Origin: an uncultured Peptococcaceae bacterium | GTDB taxonomy: Bacteria; Bacillota; Peptococcia; Peptococcales; Peptococcaceae | Reading direction: 5' to 3' | DNA: 8,680 nucleotides | Assembly (NCBI GenBank): GCA_900556545.1 | Contig: USPE01000071.1 | Span: forward strand, 1 to 8,680 | Shown here: piece by piece, positions 1 through 6,092 of the stretch | Numbering within the stretch: position 1 is the first letter of the stretch | Layout: every line of letters starts with the position of its first letter | Translations under genes and position numbers: made by a program | Notes under the pieces: model-generated | Told to the model about the DNA's origin: nothing | The model's input: the letters and a program-made list of their open reading frames with translations, nothing else | Databases searched by the model: none

Positions 1-2014
1 AACCGATGGACATAACTACTACATCACCTACAGAACCATTGCCTACAGCAAAGATTTGAGTGCCGGTATAGTATTTAACTACGTTATTTTTATCGCCATC
101 ATTCTTTTCTTCATAAGAGTATTTCAGAACAGCCTGAACAGTTACATTACCAATTTTGTTGGAGGTCAGGTTCATATCAAAATAGCCATCTTCTTCAACA
201 GCATCTTTTACAGTAGAAGCAAATACTTTAGCATCTTCTGGTTTATCCAGAATTACATAACTGATAACAGCACTTGCGTTCTGTTTTGTAGCATCTTTAC
301 CTAATACTACAGTTTTACCATTTGCATCAACAATGTTAACTCTGATTTTATTATTTACATTTACTTCTGCAGTTTTGGTAGCAAATTTTAAATCTTTTGC
401 TTCATCAGCAACGGTTATCACAGTTGTAGCAACCAGATTATAACGATCATCTACGGCTGTGATTGTGATATCGCTACCAACATATTTTTCATCGGTTTTG
501 ATTTTCAGTTCGCCAGAGCTAGCATCAAAGTTCGCGACAGCATAACCAGTAGCAGCTAAATCTACTTTACCTGTTGCATCTTTTTCTACTTTATTAGCAT
601 CTAACCAGTACAGATCGCCCAGTGTAACGGTTGCCCCAAGTTCAGCTGCTTCTGGATACTCAACAACTAATTCAACCGGTGTCTGGAATTCTTTTACTTC
701 AATTGTAGCAGTAGCATAGTTACCATTGTTCAAGACTACTTTAAATGTGTAAGTACCTTCTACAGTGATAGCTTTGGTACTTGTTACGGTTTCGCCATCA
801 AATGCTAAATTTTTATTTTCCAGTTTAGAACCAGCTGGCTGGTCAACAATTGCTACATAGCCATAGTATTCTTTATCACTATCAGACTCAGCAGCTTTAG
901 TCCAACCTTCTGTAACTTTGCTTGGATCTAATTTATTGCCGTTTACATCATACATTTCAAATTCAATAGCATCAATACCGTTGCTTAAATCTTCGCTCAG
1001 GATATCAATTGGATTTTCTGGTTCATCAACGCATTTGATTGTATTAGCACCCACAGCACCAACTACAACTTCAATAGTAGCTTCAAAAGAACCGTAAGTT
1101 ACATATACTTTGTAAGTGCCTTCAGCATTACCAGATACAGTAAATTTAGCCTGACCTAATGCATTAGTTACTACGCTTTCTTTAGAAGTATTGATAGCAC
1201 CTACAGAACTAATTTTCAGAGTTTTACCAGTCTGTGGTTTACCAGTTTTTGCGTTAATTAATTCAATAGTTACTTCTTCTTCGTCTACGTTATTGGCAGC
1301 AATTTCCAATGCAGAAACTACATCGCCATCTTCAGCTAATACAGATTCATCGTAAGTATCAGCTTCAATTTTGTCATAGCCTTCTTTACCAACATTGGCG
1401 TTGTCAACTTTTTCTTTTTCAGTATCACCATTTACATAAACTTTGAAATCATTGTCCATGTCAACTAAGATACCCATGTCAGAAGCTTTTACTGTTGTGG
1501 TAGTAACAGTTACTTTATTATCTGCATAGTTAAATTCAGCAGCGTTAGAAATAGCACCACTTGTCATTTCTGGTTTTTCAGCAGAAACATGTACTCTGAA
1601 TGTACCAGTGGAATAGAATTTAATTGCAAATGCATCTTTAGTTGTAAATTTGCCAGTTAAAGCAGTAACATTTTTAGCACCAGTTACAGCAGCAGATGTA
1701 AATTCAGTGATTACTACACCATCTTCATTGACAGCTTTTTGAACATCAGCTGTTTCTACTGGAACATTAGAACCATCTTTAGTTACCCACACATATAAAT
1801 TTGTTGTGATTGTATCAGCACCAAATTTATCCAATACTCTTAAGTCGAAAGTTGCAGTTTCAGTTGCAACATCGATATCGGTATCTTCTGTGTAAGCAAC
1901 GGAATTACTGTTTGCTACTGCGTTTGTATTTTCAGCAGCGAAAGCAGCAACTGGCATTAAAGTCATCATGAAGCACAGTAATGTCAGAATCGCAAATAAT
2001 TTTTTGTTTTTCAA
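1..2014 (-). CDS. Secreted multidomain Ig-like surface protein, probably ending in a copper-amine-oxidase-N-like stalk domain (partial, 3' end outside window)
   Basis: The frame is open from a TTG start at 2014 to the window edge, giving 671 codons with no stop. The start is TTG because a perfect AGGAGG (2023-2028) lies 8 nt upstream and the first residues form a complete signal peptide: basic MKNKK, a hydrophobic core, and AFA-AE cleavage after about residue 26. The internal Met16/Met17 would destroy that signal. The rest is rich in Thr, Val, Asp and Lys and looks like a string of beta-sandwich modules. Residues about 238-325 resemble a bacterial Ig-like Big_1/invasin repeat (TNALGQAKFTVSG core), with further Ig-like stretches to about 560. 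Residues about 555-671 match the neighbouring protein at 2334-3119, including KYYTGTQI (647-654) and the final VVMSIG, where that protein enters its stalk domain. This one therefore probably does too, beyond the edge. The role is likely extracellular or cell-envelope; no ligand or enzymatic function can be read. It is visibly more AT-rich than argS. Confidence 0.85.
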   Translation of the reverse strand, partial: MKNKKLFAILTLLCFMMTLMPVAAFAAENTNAVANSNSVAYTEDTDIDVATETATFDLRVLDKFGADTITTNLYVWVTKDGSNVPVETADVQKAVNEDGVVITEFTSAAVTGAKNVTALTGKFTTKDAFAIKFYSTGTFRVHVSAEKPEMTSGAISNAAEFNYADNKVTVTTTTVKASDMGILVDMDNDFKVYVNGDTEKEKVDNANVGKEGYDKIEADTYDESVLAEDGDVVSALEIAANNVDEEEVTIELINAKTGKPQTGKTLKISSVGAINTSKESVVTNALGQAKFTVSGNAEGTYKVYVTYGSFEATIEVVVGAVGANTIKCVDEPENPIDILSEDLSNGIDAIEFEMYDVNGNKLDPSKVTEGWTKAAESDSDKEYYGYVAIVDQPAGSKLENKNLAFDGETVTSTKAITVEGTYTFKVVLNNGNYATATIEVKEFQTPVELVVEYPEAAELGATVTLGDLYWLDANKVEKDATGKVDLAATGYAVANFDASSGELKIKTDEKYVGSDITITAVDDRYNLVATTVITVADEAKDLKFATKTAEVNVNNKIRVNIVDANGKTVVLGKDATKQNASAVISYVILDKPEDAKVFASTVKDAVEEDGYFDMNLTSNKIGNVTVQAVLKYSYEEKNDGDKNNVVKYYTGTQIFAVGNGSVGDVVVMSIG

Positions 2015-2237
2015 TTTATTTCCCTCCTAGGATATTTCTCGGTCAGTTTTGTGTCTCGCCAGACAATCGGGAAACTCCCGATAAATGCGCCTTTTTCAGC
2101 CATGTCCGTCACTGATGGATATTCAAAACTCATGAGTTTTGGGTAAATTGGAGGTTGAATGCCGCAAAAGAAGGAAATAGGAGATTTTTTGTAAAATGGG
2201 ACAGGCGGGAGGGGTAAGTGTGATGATTTTGGGGCAT
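2015..2237 (-). promoter_or_regulatory. Structured upstream/leader region of the large surface-protein gene
   Basis: This non-coding stretch carries several dyad elements on the minus strand before the TTG start at 2014. Two hairpins abut exactly: 2052-2065 (5-bp stem, 4-nt loop) and 2066-2082 (7-bp stem ATCGGGA/TCCCGAT, 3-nt loop). A short TCAGT/ACTGA pair can enclose both. Further upstream is an 18-bp perfect palindrome at 2124-2141. Neither hairpin is followed by a U-tract in the direction of transcription, so they are not simple terminators. I could not identify a convincing sigma-A promoter, and the region matches no riboswitch consensus I can recall. A structured 5' leader is an inference from the dyads. 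Confidence 0.45.
2124..2141. repeat. 18-bp perfect palindrome CAAAACTCATGAGTTTTG
   Basis: Every base pairs across the centre (AT at 2132-2133). It lies about 110 bp upstream of the TTG start of the large surface-protein gene and downstream of the terminator that closes the neighbouring gene. The form fits a homodimeric regulator's operator. It also loosely resembles the dyad of serine-invertase crossover sites, with AT-rich arms about a 2-bp centre, but its centre is itself symmetric and no second copy is visible in the window. The function is unknown. Confidence 0.6.
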
Positions 2238-2273
2238 AAAAAAATAACAGTCAGAAAAATTTCTTCTAACTGT
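2238..2273 (-). terminator. Rho-independent terminator after the stalk-domain gene
   Basis: On the minus strand a 10-bp stem (ACAGTTAGAA at 2273-2264 with TTCTGACTGT at 2256-2247, one wobble pair) and a 7-nt loop are followed by TATTTTTTT. It sits about 60 bp past the stop of the 2334-3119 gene and separates it from the downstream surface-protein gene. On the plus strand the same stem is followed by six T (2276-2281), so it could work in both directions. Confidence 0.85.
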
Positions 2274-2333
2274 CATTTTTTGAAAAAATGTATGATTATA
2301 CAATTCTATAGTTGTGGTTATGCCGTTTGTTGC

Positions 2334-3119
2334 CTACATTTGGAACATGATATCAGCAACTGCGCCTGATTGGGTGTAGGTTGGTTTTACGACAATACCG
2401 AATGCTTCAGCAATAAAACGGATGGGCACCATTGTGCGTCCTTGCTGAATGTAAGCAGGGGCATCCAATGCGGCAGCAGTATCGTTTAATGTGTAGTTGT
2501 CGCTGCCGACGGTCATTACGATGGTGTCGCCATCTTTACTGATGGTAACTTGCTGTGCGGTGCTGTCATAGCTGCACTGAGCACCAAAGATATCGCTCAG
2601 GATTCTCAGCGGCACATAGGTGCGATCATTTTGAATAACCGGAGCCGCATCCGATTGTACCACATCGTTGTTTACGATAATTTGTTTGGAGCCGATGGAC
2701 ATGATTACAATTTTACTGTCCTCTTTTTTTTCTTCAACAACCTGAATGATTTGTGTGCCTGTGTAGTATTTGGCGGCATCTTTCAAGCTGATAAAGGTTT
2801 GCACTTCAACAGTGCCCGGTTTATCGCAGGTAAACGCCATGGTTAATTTTCCGGTACTTTCCAGTTCGCTGTCATTTGCAGTGTGTGTGCTGACTTTGGC
2901 ACCTTCCGGCTTGCTTTTGATGATGTAGCTGATATCGCCGATTGGTTGTCCGGGCGCCACAGTTCTGCCCTCTTGATCGGTAATTTGAATGTCGATGCGA
3001 GCGTTCTGATTAACGGTTACAGTATGGCTATCCTGAGCAAATGCTGCTCCTGCACCGCCAAAAAGCATGAGCAGAGCCAGCAGTATAACCACGCAGGATT
3101 TATGAAAAAAACGATTCAT
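2334..3119 (-). CDS. Secreted protein with one Ig-like module and a copper-amine-oxidase-N-like stalk domain
   Basis: This is a 261-residue protein starting at ATG 3119, with GGGAGG (3130-3135) 10 nt upstream. Residues 1-28 form a signal peptide with AFA-QD cleavage. Residues about 30-130 form an Ig-like beta module. Residues about 137-260 form the stalk domain named after the N-terminal domain of copper amine oxidase (Cu_amine_oxidN1). Its hallmark is present twice: RTYVPLRILSDIFG (166-179) and RTMVPIRFIAEAFG (228-241). Such domains occur in many secreted Bacillota proteins, usually without an oxidase domain, and probably serve as structural or wall-associated modules. There is no catalytic amine oxidase region, so it should not be called an oxidase. 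The Ig-stalk junction is shared with the downstream gene on the same strand, implying duplication. It has its own promoter (3170-3198) and terminator (2238-2273), so it is probably monocistronic. Confidence 0.92.
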   Translation of the reverse strand: MNRFFHKSCVVILLALLMLFGGAGAAFAQDSHTVTVNQNARIDIQITDQEGRTVAPGQPIGDISYIIKSKPEGAKVSTHTANDSELESTGKLTMAFTCDKPGTVEVQTFISLKDAAKYYTGTQIIQVVEEKKEDSKIVIMSIGSKQIIVNNDVVQSDAAPVIQNDRTYVPLRILSDIFGAQCSYDSTAQQVTISKDGDTIVMTVGSDNYTLNDTAAALDAPAYIQQGRTMVPIRFIAEAFGIVVKPTYTQSGAVADIMFQM

Positions 3120-3169
3120 TTGTTTTGTGCCTCCCTATGTGATGTTTTGGTAAATTAGTTCATGGATTT

Positions 3170-3198
3170 ATTATACCATTGTTGATTTTGTATGGGAA
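3170..3198 (-). promoter_or_regulatory. Sigma-A-type promoter of the stalk-domain gene
   Basis: Reading the minus strand, -35 TTCCCA (3198-3193, 4 of 6 matches) is followed by a 17-nt spacer and a perfect TATAAT (3175-3170), preceded by TGG as an extended -10. Transcription would begin near 3163, giving a leader of about 44 nt before ATG 3119. The argS terminator lies just upstream, so this promoter is the likely sole source of transcription. Confidence 0.75.
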
Positions 3199-3261
3199 TA
3201 ATGAAATATAAGGTAATTGTGGAATTTTTGTTAAGAAAGCCCTTTTGCATTACATTATTAT

Positions 3262-3296
3262 AAATAAAAACAGCTGCCGCGGATTGCAGCAGCTGT
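3262..3296 (-). terminator. Rho-independent terminator of argS
   Basis: On the minus strand an 11-bp GC-rich stem (3296-3286 with 3280-3270, core ACAGCTGC/GCAGCTGT, one U-G pair) closes a 5-nt loop (3281-3285). It is followed by TTTTTATTTA. It starts about 48 bp past the argS stop and isolates argS from the stalk-domain gene. Confidence 0.92.
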
Positions 3297-3343
3297 AGAG
3301 CGACACAAAAACTTGTATTTAGTCGAGCTGTTTTTTCAGATTT

Positions 3344-5020
3344 TTACATCCGTTCCGGAGCGGATACCCCCAGCATAGTCAACACATTGCGCAGTGTGAT
3401 GCGGGTTGCGTTTACCAGAACCAGGCGAGCAGCTGTGAGCGCTTGGTCGTCGGTCAATACACGGCAGCTGTTGTAGAAGCTGTGGAACATGGTAGCCAGA
3501 TCGGTGGCATAACGAGCTAAACGATAAGGAGCCAGTTCTTCGGCTGCATAGGCGATTTCGTTTGGCAGGTCGGCAATTTTGCGAATCAGCTCCAATTCTG
3601 CTTCTTCTTTGAGCAGAGTCAGGTCTGCTTCGGCAGCTTTTGGTGTTGGCTGTCCGGTAGCAGCCAGAATGCTGTTGATGCGAGCATGGGCATATTGTAC
3701 ATAATATACAGGGTTATCGCTGGATTGCTGTTTGGCCAAATCCAGGTCAAAGTCCAGATGGCTGTCCGGGTTGCGCATGATAAAAAAGTAGCGGGCAGCA
3801 TCTTTACCTACTTCTTCGATTAATTCCTGTAAGGTTACATATTGCCCTGTCCGTTTGGACATGCGCACAACTTCGCCATTTTGATATAAACGCACTAACT
3901 GCATGAGCATAATGGTCAAGTTATCGGAGTCGTAGCCAATGGCATCCATAGCGCCTTTCATGCGGGCTACATGGCCGTGGTGGTCAGCGCCCCAGATATT
4001 GATGACCCGTTTGAATCCGCGGTCAAATTTATTTTTGTGATAAGCGATATCGGCGGCGTAATAGGTTGGGATTCCGTTGGAACGAATGAGCACTTCGTCT
4101 TTCTCATCGCCGAAGGATGTGGTTTTTAACCACAGTGCGCCGTCTTTTTCGTAGGTCATGCCTTTTTGGGTGAGCAGATCAACCACATCTTGAATTGCGC
4201 CGCTTTCGTGCAGAGAAGTTTCACTAAACCATACGTCATAGTCCACACCAAATTCATGCAGTCCGTTTTTGATGGCAGTGATTTTTTCATTTAATGCGGT
4301 GGCAATCATTTTCTGCTGCCGTTCTTCCTCCGGCAGGGACAGATAACTGTCGCCCACTTCAGCAATAATTCGTTTGGCAGTGTCGATAATGTCTTTGCCG
4401 TGATAGCCTTTTTCCGGGAATGGATAATCAGTATCGCCCAGTTCCTGGCGGTAGCGTGCTTCTAAGGATAAGCCCAGATTTACAATCTGGTTACCGGCGT
4501 CGTTGATATAGAATTCTTTTGTTACGTCATAACCTGCCATCTTTAACAGATTGGCCAGAGAATCGCCCAGTGCGCCGCCGCGAGCGTTGCCCATGTGCAG
4601 CAGACCGGTTGGATTGGCGCTGACAAATTCGATCTGCACTTTTTCGCCGTGGCCCAAATCCACAGAGCCATAGGCAGTGTCCTGTGCTTCTACCACCGGC
4701 AAAATGTCATATACCCAGTTTTGGGAAAGGTAAAAGTTAATAAACCCCGGGCCGGCAATTTCAACTTTCTCAATTAATTTGCTGTCTTGGTTCAGGCTGT
4801 CCACAATGGCCTGGGCAATGTCGCGGGGTTTCATTTTGGCCTGTTTGGTCAACAGCATGGCAGCATTGGTGGCAAAGTCGCCGTGAGACTTGTCTTTTGG
4901 CACTTCGATTACAAAAGCAGGCATCTGTTCAAAATGGATGCGGCCTGCTTCTTTGGCCTGGGTAATGCCCTGGCTGATTTCGCTTCTTAACTGGTCTGTA
5001 ACCTGTTCAACTAAGTTCAT
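3344..5020 (-). CDS. argS: Arginyl-tRNA synthetase
   Basis: This cytoplasmic class I aminoacyl-tRNA synthetase charges tRNA-Arg with arginine using ATP. The length (558 residues from the chosen start) is normal for bacterial ArgRS. Numbering from that start, the N-terminal tRNA-recognition (Arg_tRNA_synt_N) domain spans about 5-100. The HIGH signature is HMGN (142-145) inside SANPTGLLHMGNARG. GADHHGHV lies at 344-351, the KMSKS loop is RMSKRTG (386-392), and the DALR anticodon-binding domain begins near VYYVQYAHAR (438-447) and runs to the C-terminus. An ATG at 5029 is also in frame, but AGGAG (5031-5035) is only 1 nt from it and 10 nt from ATG 5020, so 5020 is preferred. It appears monocistronic, with its own promoter and a strong terminator. 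Nothing suggests truncation or transfer. Confidence 0.97.
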   Translation of the reverse strand: MNLVEQVTDQLRSEISQGITQAKEAGRIHFEQMPAFVIEVPKDKSHGDFATNAAMLLTKQAKMKPRDIAQAIVDSLNQDSKLIEKVEIAGPGFINFYLSQNWVYDILPVVEAQDTAYGSVDLGHGEKVQIEFVSANPTGLLHMGNARGGALGDSLANLLKMAGYDVTKEFYINDAGNQIVNLGLSLEARYRQELGDTDYPFPEKGYHGKDIIDTAKRIIAEVGDSYLSLPEEERQQKMIATALNEKITAIKNGLHEFGVDYDVWFSETSLHESGAIQDVVDLLTQKGMTYEKDGALWLKTTSFGDEKDEVLIRSNGIPTYYAADIAYHKNKFDRGFKRVINIWGADHHGHVARMKGAMDAIGYDSDNLTIMLMQLVRLYQNGEVVRMSKRTGQYVTLQELIEEVGKDAARYFFIMRNPDSHLDFDLDLAKQQSSDNPVYYVQYAHARINSILAATGQPTPKAAEADLTLLKEEAELELIRKIADLPNEIAYAAEELAPYRLARYATDLATMFHSFYNSCRVLTDDQALTAARLVLVNATRITLRNVLTMLGVSAPERM

Positions 5021-5030
5021 TATTTTCATT

Positions 5031-5035
5031 CTCCT
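5031..5035 (-). promoter_or_regulatory. Ribosome binding site deciding the argS start
   Basis: AGGAG on the minus strand ends 1 nt before ATG 5029 but 10 nt before ATG 5020. The two other minus-strand start sites examined to the left use spacers of 8 and 10 nt, so initiation at 5020 (protein starting MNLVEQ) is the better reading. Confidence 0.7.
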
Positions 5036-5077
5036 GTCTTTGTCAGAATCATAATATTAACATCTTCATAACTTATA

Positions 5078-5107
5078 ATTTTACCATAGAGACGTTATTT
5101 TACACAA
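5078..5107 (-). promoter_or_regulatory. Probable argS promoter
   Basis: On the minus strand TTGTGT (5107-5102) and TAAAAT (5083-5078) are separated by 18 nt, with TGG before the -10 as an extended element. Transcription would start near 5071, leaving a leader of about 50 nt. I see no T-box: there is no room for the specifier and antiterminator structures between here and the start. Confidence 0.55.
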
Positions 5108-5442
5108 CTTCTATTTGCATTTTGTTTTATATTTTTGTGGGAATGCAGCCGATGATGCGGTGTGCATGTCTATCAACCATTGGTTTTATTTACCTTTATG
5201 AAAAGTCTGCAAAATATTCCTTAATACTTGGTAAGAAAAAAATGGAGATTTTTGCAATCTTATTGTATAATTTAGGTGATTACTTTGTAGTTTGGTTCAG
5301 ATCGAGATAAAAAGTTGCTGCTTTTTGTTCCGGTCTGTTCGTGTTCTCACCATTTTTTTACATATAGAGAAAATTAATGCCTGGGCAGTGATAGTGTGGC
5401 ATTGTCCAGGAAAAAATAATCCCAAAAGGAGGAAGTGAGAAC
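5108..5442. other. Divergent intergenic region between argS and the recombinase
   Basis: From 5108 to about 5242 the DNA is AT-rich with no recognisable element. An open frame at 5122-5310 starts with TTG and has no ribosome binding site. A rightward promoter lies at 5243-5271, followed by a leader of about 165 nt before ATG 5443. The leader holds a weak AAAAAG/CTTTTT hairpin (5309-5326), three TGTTC copies in the same direction (5326-5330, 5336-5340, 5342-5346), a stem at 5380-5410, and a 9-bp inverted repeat linking 5342-5350 to the start codon. Resolvase genes commonly have their recombination/operator sites in this position. That these repeats serve so here is inference. Confidence 0.6.
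5243..5271 (+). promoter_or_regulatory. Probable recombinase promoter
   Basis: TGGAGA (5243-5248, 4 of 6 matches to TTGACA), a 17-nt spacer and a perfect TATAAT (5266-5271). The predicted start near 5278 gives a long leader (about 165 nt) before the recombinase ATG. Confidence 0.6.
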
Positions 5443-5443
5443 A
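5342..5443 (+). promoter_or_regulatory. Inverted-repeat leader of the recombinase gene able to cover its start codon
   Basis: TGTTCTCAC (5342-5350) is exactly complementary to GTGAGAACA (5435-5443), which fills the gap between the Shine-Dalgarno AGGAGG (5427-5432) and the A of the start codon. Between the arms lies a stem CCTGGGCA/TGTCCAGG (5380-5387 with 5403-5410, one G-U pair). An alternative pairing AATGCC/GGCATT (5376-5381 with 5398-5403) competes for overlapping bases. As RNA, the outer pair could restrict translation initiation. As DNA, the repeat could be a binding site for the recombinase itself. Confidence 0.45.
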
Positions 5444-6045
5444 TGATATATGGTTATATGCGTGTTAGTACAGTGGGTCAGGTAAAGGGCAACAGTCTGG
5501 AAGAACAGGAACGGATTTTGCGCCAGAATGGTGCGGTCATTCTTTATCAGGATGCTTTTACCGGTACCAAAACCTCTCGTCCTAATTTTAACAAGCTGCT
5601 GGATATTTTGCAGGAGGGCGATACACTGGTAATTACCAAGCTGGATCGGTTCGCCCGCAATACAGTGGAGGGCATCAATGTGGTGCAGCATTTGCTGGAG
5701 CGAGGGGTACGGGTAAATATTTTAAACATGGGTACAGTGGATAATACCCCGACAGGAAAATTGATTTTGACAGTCATGTTAGGATTTGCGGAATTTGAAC
5801 GGGATATGATTATACAGCGTACTTCGGAAGGAAAGTCTATTGCCAAAACAAAGGTTGGTTACTGGGAAGGCAGACCGCCTAAGTATGACATGGAAACTTT
5901 GATAGAAGCAGCTGAATTGCTGGAATATCACACCTATCGTCAGGTCAGTGAGATTACCGGCATCAGCAAAAGTACGCTGCAGAGGGTTAAGAAACGGTAT
6001 GAAGAAGGAAAGTTTGATTGCTATGATGAAACAGAAATGATATAA
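5443..6045 (+). CDS. Small serine recombinase, resolvase/DNA invertase family
   Basis: This 200-residue protein is the usual size for Hin/Gin/Tn3-type serine recombinases, which cut both strands at short dyad sites through a phosphoserine link and invert or delete the DNA between them. The catalytic domain covers about 1-140. YMRVST carries Arg7 and nucleophile Ser9, GNSLEEQ is at 16-22, and LDRFARN at 67-73 supplies the Asp/Arg/Arg set. The long E helix follows, with GFAEFERDMIIQRTSEG at 114-130. The linker GRPPKY (143-148) leads to a C-terminal helix-turn-helix (YRQVSEITGISKSTLQRVKKR, about 165-185). All expected active-site residues are present, so it is probably active. The start is ATG 5443 with AGGAGG 10 nt upstream. 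No transposase or other mobile-element gene is adjacent, so it may be a stand-alone invertase or resolvase, or a domesticated remnant. Sequence alone does not settle inversion versus resolution. Confidence 0.95.
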   Translation: MIYGYMRVSTVGQVKGNSLEEQERILRQNGAVILYQDAFTGTKTSRPNFNKLLDILQEGDTLVITKLDRFARNTVEGINVVQHLLERGVRVNILNMGTVDNTPTGKLILTVMLGFAEFERDMIIQRTSEGKSIAKTKVGYWEGRPPKYDMETLIEAAELLEYHTYRQVSEITGISKSTLQRVKKRYEEGKFDCYDETEMI

Positions 6046-6046
6046 T
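6018..6046 (+). promoter_or_regulatory. Promoter of the O-antigen ligase-family gene, overlapping the recombinase stop
   Basis: TTGCTA (6018-6023, 4 of 6 matches), a 17-nt spacer and a perfect TATAAT (6041-6046) preceded by TGA as an extended -10. The -10 overlaps the recombinase stop codon TAA (6043-6045). Transcription would start near 6053, leaving a leader of about 40 nt. The downstream gene can therefore be expressed independently of the recombinase, although read-through from 5243-5271 is also possible because no terminator lies between them. Confidence 0.7.
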
Positions 6047-6073
6047 AATATGATTGTATTGCAAAATCCGACA

Positions 6074-6082
6074 AGGAAGGGG
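6074..6082 (+). promoter_or_regulatory. Ribosome binding site fixing the ligase-family start at 6093
   Basis: The purine-rich AGGAAGGGG ends 10 nt before ATG 6093. An in-frame TTG at 6054 would add 13 residues encoded by this very site and lies at the predicted transcription start, so it is rejected. Confidence 0.75.
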
Positions 6083-6092
6083 TATTTTTTGT

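Noticed and set aside
2015..2130. Known riboswitch (c-di-GMP, SAM, THF, cobalamin) in the surface-protein leader
   Set aside because: The conserved core motifs of these classes, as I remember them, are not present; only generic hairpins are seen.
2124..2141. Calling the palindrome a hix/gix recombination site
   Set aside because: Only the AT-rich arms resemble such sites. The central dinucleotide is symmetric, which would not give directionality, and no inverted partner is seen in the window.
2334..3119. Annotating the stalk-domain protein as a copper amine oxidase
   Set aside because: Only the N-terminal-like domain family is present; there is no catalytic domain and no room for one in 261 residues.
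5122..5310. 62-residue plus-strand open frame between argS and the recombinase
   Set aside because: It starts with TTG, has no ribosome binding site, and overlaps the predicted recombinase promoter. Its composition looks like random AT-rich DNA.
5380..5410. Terminator in the recombinase leader
   Set aside because: The stem is followed by A-rich, not T-rich, sequence on the plus strand, and lacks a T-tract on the minus strand as well.
6054..6092. 13-residue N-terminal extension of the ligase-family protein from TTG 6054
   Set aside because: The extension is encoded by the ribosome binding site of ATG 6093 and begins at the predicted transcription start.
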